Position numbers and translations under genes: made by a program. Below the pieces are notes generated by a model that saw only the letters and a program-made list of their open reading frames with translations, made no database searches and had not been told where the DNA came from. From NCBI RefSeq assembly GCF_028890305.1, contig NZ_JARBXM010000001.1:312501-376500 (forward strand): 64,000 bases of DNA, read 5' to 3'. The DNA is from Candidatus Methanosphaera massiliense. GTDB lineage: Archaea > Methanobacteriota > Methanobacteria > Methanobacteriales > Methanobacteriaceae. This document shows positions 48,830 to 58,396 of this stretch, piece by piece (the stretch's first letter is position 1; each line of letters opens with the position of its first letter).

Positions 48830-49504
48830 CTAATCAGTAGTTATGAGTGTACCGATAGGTTCATTGATAGCTTTTTTAACATTCTCTGGATTGTTACCAT
48901 TAAGTATTACGGTTTTTATACCTGAACGTTTTATTATTTCTATAGCTGTTTTATCAATGAATTCATAAGTACCTGCTTTTGTTTCGTTGCCTGATACTAT
49001 TTCCATTAAGTTATCTGCTGTTACTTCATCGAACATGACTGCGTCATCATACTTGTTTGGATCTTTATCATATAATCCGTCAACACTAGTAGCATTGATA
49101 ACTAGGTCTGCTCCAACAAATTCAGCTAGAATACTACCAACAGCATCTGTACTGTGAGCAGGTTCTGTACCACCCATAACAACAATTTTATTAGTAGCAG
49201 AGTATTCTAGTGCTTGTTGGAAGTTAACTGGAATAGCAGGGAATGCTATGTCTTTAAGAGCTAGTTGAAGTAATCTTGCATTAATTCTAGTAACTTGTAT
49301 TCCAATCTCGTCACATATGGATTCTGTTTCACCCATATCTCTGACAACACTTATATAATCACGTGCAGGTCTACCTCCACCAACAACAATGAATATTTCA
49401 TGTTCATTGTAGAGTTCTCTGATTACATCTGCATATGCTTCAAATTTCTTATTATCATATTCTTTTAGTAGAATTGATCCACCAATTGTAATAACTATAC
49501 GCAT
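48830..49504 (-). CDS. pyrH: UMP kinase, archaeal PyrH
   Basis: Amino-acid-kinase-fold enzyme making [15 protein letters not shown] (phosphate loop), [14 protein letters not shown], and [19 protein letters not shown] with [16 protein letters not shown] are typical. The ATG at 49504 is chosen because AGGAG sits about 10 nt upstream and [10 protein letters not shown] is the normal family N-terminus; an upstream in-frame start at 49534 would add ten unrelated residues. 225 aa. Confidence 0.93.
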   Translation of the reverse strand: MRIVITIGGSILLKEYDNKKFEAYADVIRELYNEHEIFIVVGGGRPARDYISVVRDMGETESICDEIGIQVTRINARLLQLALKDIAFPAIPVNFQQALEYSATNKIVVMGGTEPAHSTDAVGSILAEFVGADLVINATSVDGLYDKDPNKYDDAVMFDEVTADNLMEIVSGNETKAGTYEFIDKTAIEIIKRSGIKTVILNGNNPENVKKAINEPIGTLITTD

Positions 49505-49866
49505 TAATACTCTTCTCCTAATAACTTTAATCAATATACTACAAACAATCTATAGAATAGAAAGTTTAAATTTTAACTATTTATATTTATCTATTCTATT
49601 ATTTTTATATTTAATTGATAAGCAAAAAACTAACATAAAACTAAAATAGAATATAAAACATAAATATAAACATAATGTAAAATTGAATATTATTCACATA
49701 TATATTCAAAAAATAGAGTAACAGGAACTAAGGATTACATGACAATAGAGTGATTAAAGTATAATCCAATGATAAATAAGAAAGTCACCTGCTACTAAAA
49801 ACAACACATATTAACGCTAAACAATATCATCAAATTATTAAAAAAAAAAGGAAAGTGAATTATAAA

Positions 49867-51102
49867 ATGAGTGACGTATCATCAAAAGAAATGTACGAAG
49901 TTAAAAAAACTCTAAAAGAATTAGAAAATAAGAAAGGAAGAGGAACTGAACTAGTAAGTGTATACATACCGCCTGACAAGCAAATTAGTGATGTAAGAAA
50001 ACAGATGGTTGACGAAATCGGACAGAGTTCAAACATTAAAAGTAAACAAACAAGAAAAAATGTACAGTCAGCTATTGAAGTAATTATACAAAGATTAAAA
50101 CTATTCCCAAAACCACCAGAAAAAGGATTAGTAATGTTTGTAGGTATGATTCCAAAGGGAGGACCTGGAACAGAGAAAATGGAAACATACGTATTCCAAC
50201 CACCTGAACCAGTACAGACCTACATATACCACTGTGACAACCAATTCTTTGTAGATCCACTAAAACAGATTATAGAATACAAGGAAGTATATGGAGTAGT
50301 TGTACTAGACAGAAAAGAATCAACCATAGCAACATTAAGAGGAAAAAGAATAGATATCATCAAACACTTAACTAGTGGAGTACCTGGAAAACATAAAGCA
50401 GGAGGACAGTCACAGAGAAGGTTTGACAGAGTAATTGAATTAGCAGCACACGAATTCTTAAAACGTATAGGAAGACATGTTGATGAAGCATTCCTACCAC
50501 TGAAAGATGAACTAAAAGGAGTACTAATTGGTGGACCAGGACATACAAAGAATGATTTTGTAGACGGAGACTATATACACTATGAAATACATGATAAGAT
50601 TATCAACATTGTAGACACATCATATACTGGAGATTTCGGAATAAGAGAAGTGATAGATGAATCCATGGATACATTAGCAGAAATGGATATCATCAAAGAA
50701 AAGAAACTTATGAAAAGATTCCTCCACGGATTAATATCAGAAAATGGATTATCCACATATGGTGAAGAAGAAGTTAGAAGAAACCTGCAGATGGGAGCAA
50801 TAGAAACACTGCTGCTATCTGAAAACCTTAAATCAAAAAGACAAACATACACCTGCCCAGCATGTAACACAATAGAAGTCATAACAACAAGACAACACCA
50901 GGAACCACCGGAAAAAAGATGTCCAAAATGTAATGAAATCATGAAAATAACAAAAACACAAGAAACAACAGAAGAACTAATAGAACTAGCAGAAGAAGTA
51001 AACACCAAAGTAGAAATAATATCCATCGAAACAGAGGAAGGAACCCAATTAGACAAGGCATTTGGTGGAATAGCAGGAATACTAAGATACAGAGTTAAAT
51101 AA
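49867..51102 (+). CDS. prf1: Peptide chain release factor aRF1
   Basis: Recognises all three stop codons. Domain 1 has the NIKS motif (56-59), domain 2 the GGQ motif (179-181) in [10 protein letters not shown], and domain 3 a small zinc region ([15 protein letters not shown]). 411 aa from the ATG at 49867. The upstream GTG at 49855 is part of an AAGTGAATT SD-like element. The 330-bp gap before it holds a weak 6-bp GGATTA/TAATCC hairpin and nothing else recognised. Confidence 0.95.
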   Translation: MSDVSSKEMYEVKKTLKELENKKGRGTELVSVYIPPDKQISDVRKQMVDEIGQSSNIKSKQTRKNVQSAIEVIIQRLKLFPKPPEKGLVMFVGMIPKGGPGTEKMETYVFQPPEPVQTYIYHCDNQFFVDPLKQIIEYKEVYGVVVLDRKESTIATLRGKRIDIIKHLTSGVPGKHKAGGQSQRRFDRVIELAAHEFLKRIGRHVDEAFLPLKDELKGVLIGGPGHTKNDFVDGDYIHYEIHDKIINIVDTSYTGDFGIREVIDESMDTLAEMDIIKEKKLMKRFLHGLISENGLSTYGEEEVRRNLQMGAIETLLLSENLKSKRQTYTCPACNTIEVITTRQHQEPPEKRCPKCNEIMKITKTQETTEELIELAEEVNTKVEIISIETEEGTQLDKAFGGIAGILRYRVK

Positions 51103-51117
51103 ATAAAACACTATTAA

Positions 51118-51148
51118 CCCCCCCCCCCCTCAAATACCTTTTTTTAAA
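51118..51148 (+). terminator. C12 homopolymer followed by T7, after aRF1
   Basis: Twelve consecutive C (51118-51129), then TCAAATACC and T7. It fits the C-patch/T-run terminator type of this genome, but the long homopolymer is exceptional for such AT-rich DNA and prone to slippage. Confidence 0.4.
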
Positions 51149-51352
51149 ATAAAATTAATAAAAAAATACCTCCACATACACATGAACTACTTATAAATAA
51201 AGAAATAATAATATAACCCTTATTCAGAATAAAAGAATTCATAATATAAAACAAGATTACTACTTAACTACCATTAAAATTAGAAGAAAAAATAAATAAA
51301 ACAATAGAAAAATAATTAAAAAAAATAAAAGCAGGGTATTAAAATAACAGAC

Positions 51353-51961
51353 CTACTTATTTAAATCATCAAGATAAACAATATCATCAGTAACCCTATT
51401 TAATAATCGCTTATCATGACTGACAAGAAGAACACCGACATCCCTCTCACGGACAATGGTAAGTAAACTATCTAAAATCTGAACCTGAGTAACAGCATCA
51501 AGCATAGTCGTGATCTCATCAGCAATAATAAACTTAGTTCTAGGATTCATTGCTCTGAGAATAGAAAAACGCTGTAATTCTCCACCGGATAACTCTGAAG
51601 GAAAACGTTTGAACCATTCTTCCTTAATACCAAAAGTATCAAGAACATCCTCTGGTGGCATCCAAGACTCAGTAAGTACCTGACGCATATTCCAGCGCGG
51701 ATTCATAATCTTCTCAGGATGCTGATAGATTAATTGAATAGGATTGAATCCAGAGCTAAACTGTTCACCATTAACGGTTACCTGACCATCATAATTCTTG
51801 ATAAATCCAGTTAATATCTTACAAAAGGTACTTTTACCACTGCCACTATCACCAAATAATCCTATAACCTTATCATTAGTCATTTCAAAGTTCACATTAT
51901 CCAATACTTTATGTTTACTTGTGTATCCATAGGATATGTTTTCTGCCTTCAATGTATTCAT
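51353..51961 (-). CDS. ABC transporter ATPase (DppF/NikE-like)
   Basis: Walker A GDSGSGKST, signature LSGGELQRFSI, Walker B KFIIADEITTMLD and the H-loop VLLVSHD define a complete ABC ATPase of the peptide/nickel importer class. The ATG at 51961 is chosen because GAGGAGG is 6 nt upstream; an earlier in-frame codon at 51976 overlaps the preceding gene. About 202 aa, so short: it lacks the C-terminal oligopeptide-type domain present in its partner. Last gene of the five-gene operon. Confidence 0.85.
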   Translation of the reverse strand: MNTLKAENISYGYTSKHKVLDNVNFEMTNDKVIGLFGDSGSGKSTFCKILTGFIKNYDGQVTVNGEQFSSGFNPIQLIYQHPEKIMNPRWNMRQVLTESWMPPEDVLDTFGIKEEWFKRFPSELSGGELQRFSILRAMNPRTKFIIADEITTMLDAVTQVQILDSLLTIVRERDVGVLLVSHDKRLLNRVTDDIVYLDDLNK

Positions 51962-51962
51962 A

Positions 51963-52919
51963 TTAATCCTCCTCAATTAATGGATGATAGCATCTGATCA
52001 TTGTCCCATCTATTTCTCTAAGTTCCGGAAGTTTATCAATACACTCCTCTGTCTTATATGGACAATTATCCTGGTACGGACATCCCTCTGGTATATGCAT
52101 GTATGATGGCTGATGACCCTCTGTTAATTCAAAGTACGTGTCAGGTAATGCTCGGTACAATGATCTTGTATATGGATGTAACAGGTTTTCACCCTCACCC
52201 CTGAAGTTTTCAGTATCAGTAATCTCAATAACATAACCGAGGTATAATATTGCTATACGGTCACTGGTTCTCATTGCAGTATCAATATCGTGGGTAATCA
52301 GAATCATGCCCACACCATCATTTTTCAAGTCAATAAGACTATTAATTGTTTCTTCAACAGATTTCTCATCTAAACCTGGTGTAGGTTCATCTGCAATGAT
52401 TGTATCCGGATTATTTAGTAGTGCTGTTGATATTAATACTTTACGTGCCATACCCCCCGATAGTTGGAAGGGATACATTTCATCAACTTCCTCTGATAAA
52501 CCATAACGTTCAAATATTTTTCTCTGCTTACTCAGACGCTGTTCTCTTATCTCAGGGTGGTCCTCATCCACATATCCTATAGCTTGTTCTTTAACCTTCA
52601 TTAACGGGTTAAGATAATTAACAGATTGAGGTATGAGACTGATATTCTTACCACGTACCTTTTCCTGCAGTTCTGGTGTCAGTTCCTCACCTTTATATTT
52701 TATACTACCATTAACTTCTGCATTTAATGGCAGAATACCCAGAATGGCATGTGCAAGTAGGCTTTTACCTGACCCGCTAGAACCAAGAACTGCTAATATT
52801 TCATGACTATGAACTGTCATTGTTAAATCAGATATAACATGTAGTTTACGTTGTTCCAGTCCCTTGAAATACTGGTTGAAAGATATTGAAAGATTCTTTA
52901 TTTCTAATAACTCATCCAT
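51963..52919 (-). CDS. ABC transporter ATPase (DppD/NikD-like)
   Basis: Walker A GSSGSGKSLL, signature QLSGGMARKVLIS, Walker B TIIADEPTPGLDE and ILITHD. The C-terminal extension CPYQDNCPYKTEEC is the cysteine-rich tail typical of oligopeptide/dipeptide/nickel importer ATPases. 318 aa, standard. Starts 11 nt after the permease stop codon. Pairs with the following ATPase to drive the importer. Confidence 0.88.
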   Translation of the reverse strand: MDELLEIKNLSISFNQYFKGLEQRKLHVISDLTMTVHSHEILAVLGSSGSGKSLLAHAILGILPLNAEVNGSIKYKGEELTPELQEKVRGKNISLIPQSVNYLNPLMKVKEQAIGYVDEDHPEIREQRLSKQRKIFERYGLSEEVDEMYPFQLSGGMARKVLISTALLNNPDTIIADEPTPGLDEKSVEETINSLIDLKNDGVGMILITHDIDTAMRTSDRIAILYLGYVIEITDTENFRGEGENLLHPYTRSLYRALPDTYFELTEGHQPSYMHIPEGCPYQDNCPYKTEECIDKLPELREIDGTMIRCYHPLIEED

Positions 52920-52930
52920 GCTTAGTCCTC

Positions 52931-53797
52931 CTATGTTTGTGCACTCTGCGGATCTAGTAGTTTATGGACATTCTCCCCTATAAGATCAAACAGCAATACT
53001 AAAAACAGTAATGACAATCCCGGGTAGAATGCTAGCCACCAACAGCCCAGACTAAGATAACTCATACTTTCTGATAAGATTATACCTATTGCCGGTTCGT
53101 GTGGTGAAAGACCAAATCCGAGGAAGGTTATACTTGCCTCGTGCATAATTGCATGAGGGAACATTAAGATTACTCCTACAATAATCTGTGACACTACACT
53201 AGGTAGAATATGATGTCTTGCAATCCATAGCTTTGATTTATCCAGATTTTCAGATAATTTAACATATTCTGTTGTTTTAAGTTGTTTTATCTCTGCTCTA
53301 AGTACTCTTGCTAGTGGTGTCCAGTGTGTTAGTCCAACACCCATAATTACACCATAGAATCCGCCTCCACAGGATATGGATATTAGTATAATTAGTAATA
53401 TGTGCGGAATTGAACCGAACAGGTCAATAGCAGCTGCTACAAATTCATCAGCTACTCTGTTAACACTAGATAATATACCAAATAATACTGCTATAATTGT
53501 ACTTACAACAGATGCAAATGCACCTACTCCTATACTAAGACCTAATCCTAGCAGTGTTCTTTGGAACATGTCACGGCCCATCCAATCAGTGCCAAATATA
53601 TGTTCAAAGGAGGGTGCTTCATTAATACTTGCAAAGTTAGTTGTTAAACTACTAGAATCAATGAAGAAATTACTAAGAAATACACTGAGAAGAATTAAAG
53701 ATGCAACAATAATTATAACCAGTGTTTTAGTTCTGAGGTTAGCATGATATAAAACCCATGGTCCTTTGTCTTCTTTATTCTTTTTCAAGATTCTCAT
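52931..53797 (-). CDS. ABC transporter permease (DppC/NikC-like)
   Basis: Five to six membrane helices with the DppC-type N-terminal cytoplasmic tail and first helix. FGTDWMGRDMFQRTLLG and the permease signature EASITFLGFGLSPHEPAIG are typical. It overlaps the upstream permease gene by 23 bp. GGAG lies 2 nt before the ATG at 53797 but 11 nt before a TTG at 53788, so the true start may be that TTG (three residues shorter). Confidence 0.88.
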   Translation of the reverse strand: MRILKKNKEDKGPWVLYHANLRTKTLVIIIVASLILLSVFLSNFFIDSSSLTTNFASINEAPSFEHIFGTDWMGRDMFQRTLLGLGLSIGVGAFASVVSTIIAVLFGILSSVNRVADEFVAAAIDLFGSIPHILLIILISISCGGGFYGVIMGVGLTHWTPLARVLRAEIKQLKTTEYVKLSENLDKSKLWIARHHILPSVVSQIIVGVILMFPHAIMHEASITFLGFGLSPHEPAIGIILSESMSYLSLGCWWLAFYPGLSLLFLVLLFDLIGENVHKLLDPQSAQT

Positions 53798-54767
53798 TCT
53801 CCTTTATTCTTGGATCAACAAAGTAGTATAGTATATCTGCAAATAGGTTACCTGCAAATACGAATATAGCACTTATCAGCACTATACCTAATAGTAGTGG
53901 CACATCACTTTGAAGTCCTGCTGCTACTGCTGTCTGTCCGATTCCAGGATACTGGAATACTTGTTCTACTAGTACTGCTCCACCAAATAATTCACTGAAA
54001 TTCATGAATTGCAATGTGAGAGCAGGAAGTAATACATTTCTTATAGCTTGTCTTTCAATTAAAGGCCATCCTGATTCTCCTCTTGCCTTAGCAAATAATA
54101 TGTAATCAGAGGATAAGACGTCAACTAATTCATTACGTGTGTATAATGCTATTGGTGCTACTCCAACAAGACTTAACGTTAATGTTGGAAGTACCAGTCT
54201 TGCAATCCACTGCCATATTGTTACATCTGATTCAACTGTTCCAATGGGAACTCCTAATCCTATTGGGAACCATCCCAGATATACTGAGAATACTATCAGT
54301 ACCAGTAGTCCTATCCAGAAGGATGGTGCTGATTGCAATATGTAACAGTATACTTTTACTAGTTTATCTATCCATGAACCCTTATTTTTACCTGCAACAA
54401 TTCCTAATCCAAATCCGAGCAACCCACTTATAACCCAGGATATTGCCATTAATACAATAGATGCTTCAAATTTCTGTGCAATAACATCGACTACTGGAAT
54501 ACGGTATATGAGTGATGTTCCAAGATTTCCTTGTAATAACATGAGTAACCATTTACCAATTTTAGTAGTTAATGGTTCACCAACACCCCAATACTGTTCT
54601 AGTGAAGCTCTTTGAGCAGCTGACACTGCTGTTTGTTGAAGATATGCATTTACTGGGTCAATAGGAGATAAATCTAGTAAAATAAAACTGAAAATTGCTA
54701 CTGCAATCATTAAAACAATGAAATGTATTGTTTTATTTCTTATAAAAAGCATTGCTTTTTTATTCAT
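53775..54767 (-). CDS. ABC transporter permease (DppB/NikB-like)
   Basis: Six membrane helices, the long periplasmic-type loop after helix 1 (DLSPIDPVNAYLQ, YWGVGEPLTTKIGKWL) and the signature ARGESGWPLIERQAIRN before LFGGAVLVEQVFQYPGIGQ. 330 aa, standard for the DppB/NikB group. It overlaps the next permease and follows the binding-protein gene by about 100 nt. Confidence 0.9.
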   Translation of the reverse strand: MNKKAMLFIRNKTIHFIVLMIAVAIFSFILLDLSPIDPVNAYLQQTAVSAAQRASLEQYWGVGEPLTTKIGKWLLMLLQGNLGTSLIYRIPVVDVIAQKFEASIVLMAISWVISGLLGFGLGIVAGKNKGSWIDKLVKVYCYILQSAPSFWIGLLVLIVFSVYLGWFPIGLGVPIGTVESDVTIWQWIARLVLPTLTLSLVGVAPIALYTRNELVDVLSSDYILFAKARGESGWPLIERQAIRNVLLPALTLQFMNFSELFGGAVLVEQVFQYPGIGQTAVAAGLQSDVPLLLGIVLISAIFVFAGNLFADILYYFVDPRIKENENLEKE

Positions 54768-54867
54768 TAAATACCCCCATATTGTAATAAAAAACTTATT
54801 TATTAAAAAAAGAAAAGAACTGGAAATTTACTGTTTTAATCCCAGTTCCCTAATAGTTTATACTATT

Positions 54868-56496
54868 CTAGTTAGTAGAGTTATCACGAGTCCAGTCACA
54901 AATATTGGCCATGTAATCCTGTCCCATTTTTGGAGCCGTACCCATGTTAATACCATCTTTTACAAAGTAACAGTAATGATAATCTGCTACCCATAACCAT
55001 GGTGCATCACCGTTAGGACCAAATCCTGAGCCATCGCCAATGTATGCCGCCTGTGACCAGTACTGGTTAGCCTGGTCCTGGCTGGTTGCACTCATTGCTT
55101 GGTCTAGTATACTGTCTACCTGTGAATTATTATATGCGTTAGGATTCATATAATCATCACGTGTTAGATTTTCTTTACTGTGATACTGCTGATAAGTGTT
55201 TCTGTATGGGTCATCAGAGGATTGCTGCATTAATACTCCCTGACTGTACATGTTTTTGTAGATTGTATCCCAATCCGTACCTTCTAGTTCTACATTAATA
55301 CCTATTTGTTTTGCTTGTTCTGATATAACTGTTGCTAGTGCTTGTCTTGATTGATCTTTAGAACTGTAGTATAATTTGAATGTTGCATTTGTTCCATTTT
55401 TCTCCACTATTCCATCACCATCAGTATCAGTCCATCCTGCCTCTGATAGTATCTGTTTTGCTTGGTCAACATTATTATCAGTTACTTTTGATGCATTGTT
55501 TGCATATGGTAATGAGTCCACACCACTGAATTCTGGTGTACCATGACCTTTGTATACTGAATCAATAATCTCCTGACGGTTAATACCTACATTTAATGCT
55601 TTTCTTATTGCTGGATCAGCTGTTACATTATTTCCTACTGGATCTCCTTCAGCTGTTTTTATTCCAGTGTCATTTAGATATGGTAGTGACACACCTTGTG
55701 CACGTGGACTATCATAATCTACTAATTTGTATCCATCTACTGTTTCATTTAAGCTAGATAGTGGTGCTTGTACGACATCTGCTTGACCAGATTTTACTAG
55801 TTCAAATGCTGTGTCCTCTTCTGGGAATAACATTGTAACCTGTGTGAAGTATGGTTTTTTACCATAGTAATTATCATTTACTTCAAAGATTGCCTGTTGT
55901 CCTTTATCCCATTGTTTTAATTTATATGGTCCTGAACCTACAGGATTAGCACCGAATGTTGTGTTATTATATCCATCTGCTTTAACAATACCAATGTATC
56001 TAAGATTATATACAAATGATGATTGTGGTTTAACCAGTTTCATCTCAACAGTAGTATCATTAATTGCTGTAGCACTATCAAGGTTAGACATGTCTAACTG
56101 TGAATTACTAGTTTTAGCTGTGTTAAATGTGAAAGCTACATCTTTTGCTGTTAAACTTGAATTATCAGAGAATTTTACCCCGTCTCTTATATTAACAGTC
56201 CATGTTAAACCATCTGAACTTACATTATAACCAGTAGCTAAATCATTAACAAAATTACCGTTCTCATCTGATGTTAATAATGTACTGAATATGAGAGGAT
56301 TAAAGTTTAAGTGACCACATCCCCATCCAGTTAATGAATCAAAACCTGTTTCAGGTTCACCTGCGTGACCTGGACATGTAACAACAATATGTGTTGGATC
56401 ATTATCATTACTAGTACCAAAATAAGAAGCAGCAGCTATTACAGCTATGACTATAATAATTAAAGCTACTATACCATATTTTATCTTCTTATTCAT
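54868..56496 (-). CDS. ABC transporter substrate-binding protein, family 5 (peptide/nickel type)
   Basis: 542 aa. N-terminal KKIKYGIVALIIIVIAVIAAASYFG is a signal or anchor with no lipobox cysteine, so it is probably held by an uncleaved helix rather than a lipid. The family 5 motif (LTWTVNIRDGVKFSDNSSLTAKDVAFTFN, in two halves) and YYSSKDQSRQALATVI are typical. First gene of the operon; ligand unknown. Nickel is attractive, because methanogens need it for F430 and hydrogenases, but peptides or other solutes are equally possible. Confidence 0.85.
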   Translation of the reverse strand: MNKKIKYGIVALIIIVIAVIAAASYFGTSNDNDPTHIVVTCPGHAGEPETGFDSLTGWGCGHLNFNPLIFSTLLTSDENGNFVNDLATGYNVSSDGLTWTVNIRDGVKFSDNSSLTAKDVAFTFNTAKTSNSQLDMSNLDSATAINDTTVEMKLVKPQSSFVYNLRYIGIVKADGYNNTTFGANPVGSGPYKLKQWDKGQQAIFEVNDNYYGKKPYFTQVTMLFPEEDTAFELVKSGQADVVQAPLSSLNETVDGYKLVDYDSPRAQGVSLPYLNDTGIKTAEGDPVGNNVTADPAIRKALNVGINRQEIIDSVYKGHGTPEFSGVDSLPYANNASKVTDNNVDQAKQILSEAGWTDTDGDGIVEKNGTNATFKLYYSSKDQSRQALATVISEQAKQIGINVELEGTDWDTIYKNMYSQGVLMQQSSDDPYRNTYQQYHSKENLTRDDYMNPNAYNNSQVDSILDQAMSATSQDQANQYWSQAAYIGDGSGFGPNGDAPWLWVADYHYCYFVKDGINMGTAPKMGQDYMANICDWTRDNSTN

Positions 56497-56572
56497 TATT
56501 TATATCTCCTACAGTACCCCCTCTAATAAATTAATAAAAAATTATTCACAAAATCATCCTCATTAACATTAG

Positions 56573-56587
56573 AAAAGTAATACTTTT
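56573..56587. promoter_or_regulatory. 15-bp palindrome upstream of the ABC importer
   Basis: AAAAGTA-A-TACTTTT is perfectly symmetric and lies about 77 nt before the binding-protein start on the minus strand. It may be an operator; no NikR-type regulator is nearby. Confidence 0.3.
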
Positions 56588-56784
56588 TTTATAAAACTTA
56601 TTATAATCCTATTTATGAATTCAATTATATTTAAATCTTACGTAGAGAAATAAACAATTAATAACAAAAGTAATAAAAAAAGGGATAAAATAAACTAAAA
56701 AGTAATACAAATAAACAATGTACATAAAATAAATAAAAAAAATAAACAAAATCAATAAACTTATATAACATGATAAATAAATAA

Positions 56785-57250
56785 AAAAAATAGAAAAAAA
56801 AACAACCTGGCGGTCCTGGGAGATAGCTTAGTAACCTTACTTCAAAAAAAATGAAGTACAACCCAAGAAATTTTACTACATAACCATCAAATATGTAGAT
56901 AAAATAGACCATAAACACAATAAAAAGAACACTGGGGACAAGTGGAATAGCTTAATTACTACTCAAAAGAGTTAACTTAAGAAGTGAGAGATTACTTACA
57001 GTTCAAGTTCTAATCCAATCGGCAAAGGGAAAATAATACATAAATTATATGCATATAAAAAAAATGGTGGGATAACTGTAGAATTACAATAGCCCACCAT
57101 AGTATTACCCTTTAATAAGTACAAATTATACATGATTCAATTCATTGAAATATAGAACATCCTCACTCACAAATAATATGTAATTCATTAGTACGGCCAT
57201 GACTATGAGTTGTCTTCGTCACTTCCAATTAATGCTTGAGACCATATACT
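56785..57250 (-). other. GC-rich islands in a long non-coding stretch, possible structured RNA
   Basis: The 1.2 kb between the ABC operon and tRNA-Ser lacks genes but is not uniformly A/T-rich. GC-rich islands occur at 56806-56825, 56930-56946, 57015-57028, 57064-57100 and 57190-57206. Local hairpins include TACTTCA/TGAAGTA (about 56839-56860) and CTACAT/ATGTAG. ATAGCTTA occurs twice, near 56825 and 56949. On the minus strand the segment ends in a long T-run (56785-56803). I could not match it to SRP RNA, RNase P RNA or tRNA. A minus-strand structured RNA, or two related ones, is the favoured guess. Confidence 0.3.
57057..57100 (-). terminator. GC-rich hairpin followed by T-run (minus strand)
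   Basis: ATGGTGGG (57064-57071) and CCCACCAT (57093-57100) form a perfect 8-bp stem, with a smaller inner stem (TGTA/TACA). On the minus strand T7 follows at once. It could terminate a transcript coming from the tRNA side or be part of a structured RNA. Confidence 0.4.
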
Positions 57251-57705
57251 ATAATAGCTATTTACATCCTTAAACATCACAGTATCTATAGGGAAATCTA
57301 CTTTTAAATCATTTTAATATGACGTGATTATTATATCCATGATATGCTTATATAGAATCATATAATTAATAAATAGATATAGATTATGTGAATTAAATCC
57401 AAATAATATTAAGTTAAAGTTCACAAATATAAGCAATTCATCTCACGTAGAACCTTTTGAAGTTTTATAATTATACATCATTTTTTTGCTTCTTCTAAAA
57501 ATGTATTTTCTTTCCATTTTTATAATTTCTCAAGTAAATTAATACTTAATTCCATTTATAAATTCATATTATTAGTTAAAAAAAATAAATGAAAATCCTG
57601 ATAAAAAACAATAAAATCAGAAATGATGTAAAAGTATTTAAAAAAATTGTAATAAAAAAAATGAAAATACTTAAAATTAATAAAAAATGTAAAAAAATAT
57701 AGTTT

Positions 57706-57739
57706 AAAAAAAATGAAACACCCATTATTTAGGTGTTTC
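57706..57739 (-). terminator. Hairpin terminator behind tRNA-Ser
   Basis: GAAACACC and GGTGTTTC (57715-57722 and 57732-57739) form a perfect 8-bp stem around 9 nt. On the minus strand an A and T8 follow. It begins 7 nt after the tRNA 3' end. Confidence 0.6.
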
Positions 57740-57745
57740 CCTCAG

Positions 57746-57829
<84 letters not shown>

Positions 57830-57868
57830 ATATGTTAAAAAAAATTTAAAAACTAATAAAATCTATTA

Positions 57869-57898
57869 CTTATTTATATCAGTAATAATTTATATAGT
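57869..57898 (-). promoter_or_regulatory. Putative promoter of tRNA-Ser
   Basis: Two TATA-like elements on the minus strand, ACTATATAAA (57898-57889) and GATATAAATAAG (57880-57869), lie 60 and 40-50 nt before the mature tRNA 5' end. Confidence 0.3.
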
Positions 57899-57911
57899 TT
57901 TTTATTAGTAT

Positions 57912-58220
57912 CTAAGATTTAAGTTCTATTTCGATACTTACGTTATCAGGTACGTTAACTTTCATAACTTGTCTCATTGCACGTTCATCTGCTTCAATAC
58001 CAATAAGACGTTTGTGAATACGTAACTCCCATTTTTCCCATGTTGCTTTACCTTCACCATCTGGACTTTTTCTAGTTGGTACAACTAATTTCTTTGTTGG
58101 TAAAGGAATAGGACCTGATAAATCTACACCAGTTCTTTCAGCTATTTTGATTAATTGGTCACATACGTTAGCTATTTTTTCTGGATCGGTACCTGTTAAT
58201 TTAATTCTTGCTTTGTTCAT
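57912..58220 (-). CDS. rpsJ: 30S ribosomal protein S10
   Basis: 102 aa, archaeal/eukaryotic S10 (uS10): [40 protein letters not shown] and [32 protein letters not shown] before the ATG. Last gene of the str operon, 176 nt after EF-1alpha. Confidence 0.95.
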   Translation of the reverse strand: MNKARIKLTGTDPEKIANVCDQLIKIAERTGVDLSGPIPLPTKKLVVPTRKSPDGEGKATWEKWELRIHKRLIGIEADERAMRQVMKVNVPDNVSIEIELKS

Positions 58221-58396
58221 TTAAATTCCCCTTTAATAAAATATATCCCATTATATAATGTAACAACTAATAAATTATATTCAAAGTATACACATGAATA
58301 TAGCATAATAGCTAATATAAATTAAATCTATTAAAAATAGTTATTACATGAGTCGATTTTTTTGAAAAAAAAAAATATAAGTAAAAATTAATTTAC

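Noticed and set aside
56658-56918. 86-codon minus open frame in the long non-coding stretch
   Set aside because: Composition is Phe/Tyr/Leu from A/T-rich DNA, no SD, no motif, and it crosses a GC-rich island with hairpins.
56930-57030. tRNA-like segment containing GTTCAAGTTC
   Set aside because: The T-loop-like string lacks a matching stem, and the D and anticodon arms do not form.
56800-57250. SRP (7S) RNA or RNase P RNA
   Set aside because: Position beside tRNA-Ser made 7S RNA worth checking, but I found no GGAA-type S-domain core, no paired 5' and 3' ends, and no GAGGAAAGUC or ACAGAA element of RNase P on either strand.
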